Shown: positions 5,333 through 9,389 of the stretch, one piece after another | Layout of the letters: every line of letters starts with the position of its first letter | Position numbering within the stretch: position 1 is the first letter of the stretch | NCBI GenBank assembly: GCA_005879205.1 | Contig: VBLD01000131.1 | Coordinates: forward strand, 591-9,979 | Direction of reading: 5' to 3' | DNA from: Deltaproteobacteria bacterium | GTDB lineage: Bacteria > Desulfobacterota > Binatia > DP-6 | DNA length: 9,389 nt | Program-made: the position numbers and the translations under genes | Notes under the pieces: model-generated | The model's input: the letters and a program-made list of their open reading frames with translations, nothing else | Told to the model about the DNA's origin: nothing | Database searches by the model: none

Positions 5333-6327
5333 TAGCGTGGACGCATCAACGGCGCGGCCCGGGTCTCGGCGTTGGCGACGGCCGCGCCGATGGCCTCCGC
5401 ACACGCCGCCGAGACATGCCGGCGCCTCGCCGCTCGGCGCGCCAGGGCGGCGGAGTGTCGAAGCTGCCCCATCGCCAGGCGAACGGCCCGCTTCACCTGC
5501 CGCCTGCCGACGGCGGTCGTTCCCTGGTCGAGCCAGCCGGTCGCGCTGCGGATGCGTTCATTCAGCACGCCGGGGAGCTGCTCCGTGCCGCAGAGCGGCT
5601 GGGTGAACGCCGTGCCGATGGCGACACAGAGATCGCCGCAGCCGGAGACGCAGGGACCTCTCGAAGCCACGAACGGGCCTTCGTCCACACACCCGTGCTG
5701 GCCCTCGCCCGGGGCGAGGCCGATGCGCGTCACCCGGAGCCGCCCGTCGTCCCCGATTCTTCCGTACACGATCGCGGTCACGGACGCGTCCTCGAAGCCC
5801 GCCAGCGTGCTCGGGGCGTCGAAGTCGGCGAAGGACAGCACGTCCGCGTCGGCGATACGGTCGACGTTGGCGTTCTGCGTGTTGACGATCGCCACGAGCC
5901 CCGTGAACGGCGCGACATCCTCTCCAGCGGATAGCTGCATGTCGAAGCCGAAGATCAACGAGGCGGGTCCGCTCGGCCCGTTCACGAACGTCAGTGTCCC
6001 GAGACGGAACACCCGGTCGGGCACGACGTCGCTGAACGAGTCTCCGCTGAATGTCAGGCTGCTGGCCGCGGCCGTGCCGCCGTTGTCGTCTCCACCCCAC
6101 GCGATCGTTGCGGTACCGACGCCGGAACGTCGGGCGGTGCCGGCGTTGTCGCGCAGGACGGGCTCGTGCGAGCCGGGCCGGAGAAAGGCCCCGGAAAGCA
6201 CGGGAGCGCCGAACGAGCCGGTGATCGTTCCAGAGTAGCGCGGGGCGGCGGTTCCGGGCGCCGACACGAGAAGCAGCGAGGCCACAATCGAGACCATGCC
6301 GGTGCTCATCAACGGGGGACGCTGCAT
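5332..6327 (-). CDS. Secreted choice-of-anchor K domain protein
   Basis: The 331-residue protein starts at ATG 6327, chosen because AAAGGTGGAGG lies just upstream; a GTG nine bases further upstream and an ATG at 6309 are alternatives. Residues 7-28 form a signal peptide (VSIVASLLLVSAPGTAA) with cleavage near 27-28. Residues about 30-190 match, from memory, the choice-of-anchor K family: GTATIAWGG, SSLTFSG, FRLGTLTFVNGP, then FTGLVAIVNTQN and ADADVLSFADF. These are beta-sandwich domains of exported proteins whose sorting tags vary; their binding partner is not known. The C-terminal 130 residues are different: six cysteines (CVDEG to CGTEQ region and one near the end) and a long Arg/Ala-rich helical stretch (RRQVKRAVRLAMGQLRHSAA) in place of an evident sorting tag. 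It is the only intact gene in the island. Confidence 0.8.
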   Translation of the reverse strand: MQRPPLMSTGMVSIVASLLLVSAPGTAAPRYSGTITGSFGAPVLSGAFLRPGSHEPVLRDNAGTARRSGVGTATIAWGGDDNGGTAAASSLTFSGDSFSDVVPDRVFRLGTLTFVNGPSGPASLIFGFDMQLSAGEDVAPFTGLVAIVNTQNANVDRIADADVLSFADFDAPSTLAGFEDASVTAIVYGRIGDDGRLRVTRIGLAPGEGQHGCVDEGPFVASRGPCVSGCGDLCVAIGTAFTQPLCGTEQLPGVLNERIRSATGWLDQGTTAVGRRQVKRAVRLAMGQLRHSAALARRAARRRHVSAACAEAIGAAVANAETRAAPLMRPR

Positions 6328-6592
6328 GTCCTCCACCTTTCAGCGTGCGTGGCGTGGAACGAGTCCATCTCTTATCCGGGGAGCTGTTCGTTGTCTATCC
6401 TCGTGTGCGCCGCTCGGGTACCGGTCTCGGCCGAAGCGTCGCGAGCTCGCACCAGCCACCGCGCGTTCGGCCGCGGCGAGGCGCCGGATGCCATCACGCG
6501 CGAGATCGGCGTGCGGCCTGGACGACGACCGCTCCCCCGGCTCGTGGGGGAGCGCTGGGTGAGCCATCGTAATCCATTCGAACGCGGGTGAC
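6328..6592. other. Non-coding stretch with one strong hairpin (6530-6554)
   Basis: No convincing gene is seen here. CGCTCCCCC (6530-6538) pairs with GGGGGAGCG (6546-6554) across a seven-base loop. On the minus strand it lies about 38 bases after the stop of the 6593-6883 frame and could end its transcript, though no T-run follows. The rest should hold the promoter of the choice-of-anchor gene; I see no clear -35/-10 pair. Confidence 0.4.
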
Positions 6593-6883
6593 TCACTGGA
6601 TATGTGCGATCCAGCAGCCCATCGCTTCGAAACGGCGCATGCCGCGCTCCGCGAGCGTCGCATGGAAGGCGCGCTGAGAGGCCAACTCCGGTCGGGAGCC
6701 TTCGACGTATCGAACGTCTCGGTCACACGTGAGCGCGAGGTTGACCTGCTTCTCGAAGTTCGCGCTGCGCTCCACGCGCTCGCCCTTCACGAACCGGACA
6801 TGGAAGTTGGGATAAGCATTCAGGAAGGCCTGCTGGAAGAGGCCTGCAGGTCGCCGCCGGGATCTGCGAACGTGGCCTGTCAT
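6593..6883 (-). CDS. Unrecognised 96-residue protein or C-terminal gene fragment at the island edge
   Basis: Residues about 15-96 (FQQAFLNAYPNFHVRFVKGE, FEKQVNLALTCDRDVRYVEG, GMRRFEAMGCWIAHIQ) have balanced composition, aromatic residues and strong G/C at third codon positions, which is how real coding looks in this genome; the plus-strand reading is the shadow. The ATG at 6883 has no ribosome site and sits three bases from the attachment repeat, and the first 14 residues are Arg-rich and look like non-coding sequence read through. I therefore think a longer gene was truncated when the element inserted or shrank. I do not recognise the family. Alternative: a short intact gene started elsewhere in frame. 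Confidence 0.5.
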   Translation of the reverse strand: MTGHVRRSRRRPAGLFQQAFLNAYPNFHVRFVKGERVERSANFEKQVNLALTCDRDVRYVEGSRPELASQRAFHATLAERGMRRFEAMGCWIAHIQ

Positions 6884-6886
6884 CCC

Positions 6887-6918
6887 AGGTCCGCGGTTCG
6901 ACTCCGCGCGCCGCCACT
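6887..6918 (+). repeat. Distal attachment site copy (tRNA 3' end duplicate)
   Basis: It is identical over 32 bases to 4741-4772 and is not part of any complete tRNA: no D-arm or acceptor 5' strand lies upstream. It marks the far end of the island, 55 bases from the end of the response regulator gene. Confidence 0.85.
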
Positions 6919-6972
6919 CGAGATCCCGTCCGCGACGAGACGACGGCTACGTCCCGCGCCCGGCCGCCGCGA

Positions 6973-7338
6973 TCACGAGCAGTGCGTCGCGACCAGCGTG
7001 AGGAGCCGGTCGAAGTCGATCGGCTTGCCGACGTACCCCGCAGCGCCCAGGTCGGCGGCACGCTTCGCCACCATGCTGTCCGCGGAGACCACGACGACCG
7101 GGATCGACGCGAGCTTCGGATCACGCAGCTGCTCGGCGCGAAAGGCCCAACCGTTCATGACAGGCATGTAGAGGTCGAGCAAGATGAGGGAGGGGATGGA
7201 CGACGCTCGGAGCTGACCCAGCGCCTCCTGCCCATCGCACGCCTTGGCGACGTCGTATCCCTCGGTCTCGAGGACCGTCGCTAACGCATCGCGAACGTCC
7301 GGATCATCCTCGACGACGAGAACACTACCGTGCGGCAT
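6973..7338 (-). CDS. Single-domain CheY-like response regulator
   Basis: The 121-residue protein is a lone receiver domain without output domain. It has the acidic pair Asp11/Asp12 (VVEDDPDVRDAL), the phospho-acceptor Asp55 in LILLDLYMPVMNG, Ser85 of VVVSADS in the Thr/Ser switch position, and Lys105 of GKPIDF. It should receive phosphate from a histidine kinase and act by binding a partner or as a phosphate relay. ATG at 7338 is preceded by GGAG at a good distance; the longer frame upstream is not supported. No kinase adjoins it. The two kinases at 1-2392 are the only candidates in view, about 4.6 kb away across the island; such a link is speculation. Confidence 0.93.
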   Translation of the reverse strand: MPHGSVLVVEDDPDVRDALATVLETEGYDVAKACDGQEALGQLRASSIPSLILLDLYMPVMNGWAFRAEQLRDPKLASIPVVVVSADSMVAKRAADLGAAGYVGKPIDFDRLLTLVATHCS

Positions 7339-7481
7339 CGCCCGCTCCAAAATAGTCTCAACACGCCCCGTCAAGCAGGAGAGCATCCATGATAGGCCCG
7401 CAGCGGGCGAACCGGGCGTCACTCACCCTACCAACCCCCCACCGCATCGAGCGCGAAGGATGCCGGAGCGAAGGCGGCCGG

Positions 7482-7960
7482 TCAAGGCGCGGCGTGCACG
7501 GCGCGATTCCCGCCGCCGAGAGGCACGTGCGACGTGAGGATCTGAACCCCGTCTGCGGGTGCCCGGGCGAGGGCGCTTTCGTAATAGGACGCGAGTGTGT
7601 CCGCGATGCGATCCCAGGTGAAGCGCGCCGCCACGCGGTCGCGCCCGGCGCGGCCCAGGGTGGAGGCGCGGGCCGGGTCGTCGAGCACCCTCTCGATCGC
7701 TCGCGTGAGCGCGCCGGCATCCCCGGGTGGGACGAGCAGGCCGGTGACATCCGGTACCACCGTGTCGATCCGGCTTTCAGCGCGGCGAGCTCGGCGCCGC
7801 GCCTGGCTGCCACGCCTTCGCGCGACGGAAAGGCCGCCAGGTCGACGCCGTTGTGGAGCACGCGACAGCGACCGGGGACCTCCGGAAAGGCGGTCTCGAT
7901 CTGTCGCACGATGTGCTGGGACACGCCGAGCACGCGTGGAGGTCCGGCTGTTCCCTGTCG
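7482..7960 (-). pseudogene. Broken GT4-type glycosyltransferase
   Basis: Two pieces of one family lie in two frames. The first (about 7960 down to 7770) reads RVLGVSQHIVRQIETAFPEV then RVLHNGVDLAAF, the typical middle of GT4 enzymes (xVSxxxxxQ, VxxNGVDxxxF). The second (about 7769 down to 7482) reads VVPDVTGLLVPPGDAGALTR and RFTWDRIADTLASYYE, the typical C-terminal end. The roughly 100 residues that normally lie between them, including much of the nucleotide-sugar pocket with the first Glu of EX7E, are missing, and the frame changes at the join. The N-terminal acceptor domain is not recognisable either. A 187-residue frame from ATG 8045 with a good ribosome site (GGAGG) exists but is out of frame with the first piece. 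The enzyme is dead; the event was an internal deletion. Confidence 0.8.
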
Positions 7961-8100
7961 GATTTCTCGACGATCGCTCGCCGCGGCGGACGCCCGAAGG
8001 GGCGCCATCGGTGGCGAGGTCGCAGGAAGCATGTGACTCGCGCATTTCCTCCGAGGCGGGTCGCGTGGTACCCTCCCCGCGGGGCTGGCGAGGAGGAACG

Positions 8101-8370
8101 ATGGGGTGGTTGATGCGGCTCGTGTTCGGGATCTCCGCGGCCAGTGGTGTTGCCTTCGGCGGTGTGCCTTTCGGCTACCGCTCGTCGCCACTGCACGTCG
8201 AGGGGCAGAAGGTGACGGCCCCACACTTCCAGCGCTCCGAGGCCGGCATCAGCTGGTCCCTCGGGGGAGGGCTGGCGCTTCAGCTCCACTACGAGCGAAG
8301 CGCCTATGCCCCGATGATGCATCAGGATCACGACGACGGGATCCTGACCCGGTTGAAGCTGAGCTTCTGA
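8101..8370 (+). CDS. Small exported, outer-membrane-like protein
   Basis: The 89-residue protein has a very good ribosome site (GAGGAGG, five to six bases before ATG 8101). Residues 1-20 (WLMRLVFGISAASGVAFG) form a short hydrophobic leader that could be a signal peptide. The rest alternates polar and hydrophobic residues in probable beta strands: GISWSLGGGLALQLHYERSA (49-68) and DDGILTRLKLSF (78-89). The last residue is Phe at the end of a strand, the usual recognition signal of outer-membrane barrel assembly. With two or three strands it cannot form a barrel alone and may oligomerise or be the leftover of a larger barrel. I cannot name a family. It converges on the secreted-protein gene at 8381 with only ten bases between. 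Confidence 0.75.
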   Translation: MGWLMRLVFGISAASGVAFGGVPFGYRSSPLHVEGQKVTAPHFQRSEAGISWSLGGGLALQLHYERSAYAPMMHQDHDDGILTRLKLSF

Positions 8371-8380
8371 CCGCGTCCAG

Positions 8381-8821
8381 CTAGCGCTCGCTGAGCCCGG
8401 TCGTCGTCGGCGTGATCTCGGTGAAGCCGGCGACCGAGACGGTGGTCATGTACCGGCCGTCGGGCCGCTCGGACAGGGCGACGTCCGGCCGGTATGCGAA
8501 CGGCACCTGACCGCCCCGAGGGACCTCCTGGGGAATCGTGTAGAACACCGCCCGGCCCGGCCCCCCTTGGCCCGGATGCACCTCGTTGTCCCACAGCCAC
8601 TGGAACGAGATCAGGAGCTGGACATCGCGGAGCGGACGATCGGACGTGTTGACGACCACTCCCGAGACCTCGCCGTCGTGTGTGCGCACGTCGCGGACGG
8701 TCACCCGCTCCGCGAGCCGGCTCGGCGGGACGATGCGTTCAGTGGCCGCACTGGCCGCCCACGACCCGACCCCGAGTGCCAGGAACGACAGCAATACGAT
8801 CCGAGTGCCTGTACCCGACAT
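8381..8821 (-). CDS. Secreted protein with a beta-rich domain, unknown function
   Basis: The 146-residue protein starts at ATG 8821 with GAGGAG upstream. Residues 6-25 form a signal peptide (RIVLLSFLALGVGSWAASA) with cleavage near 25-26; there is no lipobox Cys, so the protein is periplasmic or released. The mature part has strands typical of a small Ig-like fold: RVTVRDVRTHDGEVSGVVVN (39-58, resembling the FxLYD pattern of inter-strand G-x-V-x-N), RDVQLLISFQWLWDNE (65-80) and a later FAYRPD (108-113). The WLW-acidic stretch and PGRAVFYTIP (88-97) are distinctive. I do not know its ligand. It lies 70 bases downstream of the permease on the same strand, so it may belong to that exporter operon. 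Confidence 0.8.
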   Translation of the reverse strand: MSGTGTRIVLLSFLALGVGSWAASAATERIVPPSRLAERVTVRDVRTHDGEVSGVVVNTSDRPLRDVQLLISFQWLWDNEVHPGQGGPGRAVFYTIPQEVPRGGQVPFAYRPDVALSERPDGRYMTTVSVAGFTEITPTTTGLSER

Positions 8822-8891
8822 CGCTCTTCTCCTCTTCCGACCAGGCTGTTCAATCACCTTGGTGCGATGGCGCGCTCCACATACGACCAGC

Positions 8892-9389
8892 TCATATCTG
8901 GATTCGCCGTCGCACCAGCCGCTCGGCGGTGACGAAGGCCAGAATGGTCGTTGCCGTGATCCACAGCAGCGATCCGGCGAGCGGCGCGCCGGAGGCCGGG
9001 GTCGTCAGGGCACGGCAGACGCGAACGGCATGCGTGAGCGGCATCACCCAGGCGATCCACTGCCCCCAGACCGGTAGGCTCTCGAGCGGAAAGAAGACTC
9101 CCGAGAAGAGAAACATCACGGAGAAGACGAGCGAGAAGTAGTAGTTGAAGAAGTCGTACGACGGCGCCCGAGCCGTGACCACCATGCCGAGCGCACCGAA
9201 CATGAGGCCCACCAGGAAGCCGACCGGCACGAGAAGCAACGACGAGGTGCCGTGGACCAGGTGGAACGGCACGCAGAGAGCGAGCACGAGCGAGACGGCG
9301 AGCACGCTCTTCGACGCGGCCCAGAGGACGTCCCCCGCCACGATGTCCGCCACCGAGCACGGGGTCGCGAGGATCGCCGCGTAGGTTTG
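8892..9389 (-). CDS. ABC-2 type transporter permease, NodJ-like (5' end outside window)
   Basis: The frame is open to the window edge, so the N-terminal part is missing; 165 residues are visible. They start with TYAAILATPCSVADIVAGD, typical of NodJ and related lipid or polysaccharide exporter permeases (family pattern of E-A-x-L-x-T-P-x-x-x-x-D-I). Four hydrophobic segments follow: ASKSVLAVSLVLALCVPF, LLLVPVGFLVGLMFGALGMV, FNYYFSLVFSVMFLFSGVFF and LLWITATTILAFVTAERLV. The signature between them, FSGVFFPLESLP with MPLTHAVRVCRAL, is the conserved ABC-2 exporter motif. The protein ends in basic VRRRIQI. Its ATPase partner (NodI-like) should lie upstream, beyond the window. An ATG at 9353 is internal and not the start. 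Confidence 0.92.
   Translation of the reverse strand, partial: QTYAAILATPCSVADIVAGDVLWAASKSVLAVSLVLALCVPFHLVHGTSSLLLVPVGFLVGLMFGALGMVVTARAPSYDFFNYYFSLVFSVMFLFSGVFFPLESLPVWGQWIAWVMPLTHAVRVCRALTTPASGAPLAGSLLWITATTILAFVTAERLVRRRIQI

Larger units (their letters stand above)
4741..6918. mobile_element. Small tRNA-inserted integrative element, immobilised
   Basis: The layout is: intact tRNA, integrase remnant next to it, cargo, then a 32-bp copy of the tRNA 3' end. That is the classic order of an island inserted in a tRNA gene. The unit from repeat start to repeat start is 2146 bp, too small for a working element and with no replication, excision or transfer gene, so it is a deleted relic. Cargo: one intact secreted protein gene and one gene fragment, both on the minus strand. 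Boundaries rest on the repeats only. Confidence 0.75.

Noticed and set aside
5281..6238. Plus-strand frames across the choice-of-anchor gene
   Set aside because: They are Arg/Pro/Ser-rich shadows; the minus-strand frame has a signal peptide and a family match.
6602..7171. 189-residue plus-strand frame spanning the distal attachment site
   Set aside because: It runs through the tRNA-derived repeat and the antisense of the response regulator, and has no domain.
7339..7380. TTGACG and TATTTT upstream of the response regulator as a promoter
   Set aside because: The spacer is only 14 bases and the -10 would be too close to the start codon.
7396..7408. GCCCGC-A-GCGGGC as terminator of the broken glycosyltransferase
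   Set aside because: The loop would be a single base, no T-run follows on either strand, and such short GC palindromes are common here.
1..9389. CRISPR arrays, toxin-antitoxin pairs, riboswitches or phage structural genes
   Set aside because: No regularly spaced repeats, paired small toxin genes or recognisable riboswitch cores were seen; a cobalamin riboswitch before meaB was looked for and not found in the short upstream region.

Overview
The window is very GC-rich, with strong G/C preference at third codon positions. Its gene types (stacked histidine kinases, NtrC-type modules, MeaB, a NodJ-like exporter permease, a choice-of-anchor K secreted protein) suggest a Gram-negative bacterium of the broad deltaproteobacterial kind (Myxococcota, Desulfobacterota or Binatota type). 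That placement is inferred from gene style only; no marker gene is present.

Left part (1-2846, minus strand): a small two-helix membrane protein is followed by a sigma70-like promoter, a complete GAF-HisKA-HATPase kinase, and an overlapping second protein that runs off the window. The second protein is the oddest in the window. It fuses a wasted NtrC-type AAA+ domain (no lysine P-loop, no GAFTGA loop) to a histidine kinase whose H-box is intact but whose ATP-binding boxes are eroded.

Middle part (2847-4770, plus strand): meaB (GTPase chaperone of B12-dependent acyl-CoA mutases) overlaps a PPP-family metallophosphatase gene by ATGA. A hairpin terminator follows and directly touches the first base of a tRNA with anticodon CAT (probably elongator Met). 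The divergent start regions of the small membrane gene and meaB carry a 21-bp inverted repeat with 18 identical positions.

Island (about 4741-6918): the last 30 bases of the tRNA plus 2 flanking bases recur exactly at 6887-6918. Between the two copies lie a decayed tyrosine integrase, a secreted choice-of-anchor K protein and an unrecognised gene fragment. This looks like a small, immobilised, tRNA-targeted integrative element of about 2.15 kb.

Right part (6919-9389): a single-domain CheY-like response regulator, a broken GT4 glycosyltransferase, a small outer-membrane-like protein ending in Phe (plus strand), a secreted protein with a beta-rich core, and the 3' part of a NodJ-type ABC-2 permease. 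The two kinases and the lone receiver could be signalling partners, but nothing in the sequence proves it.
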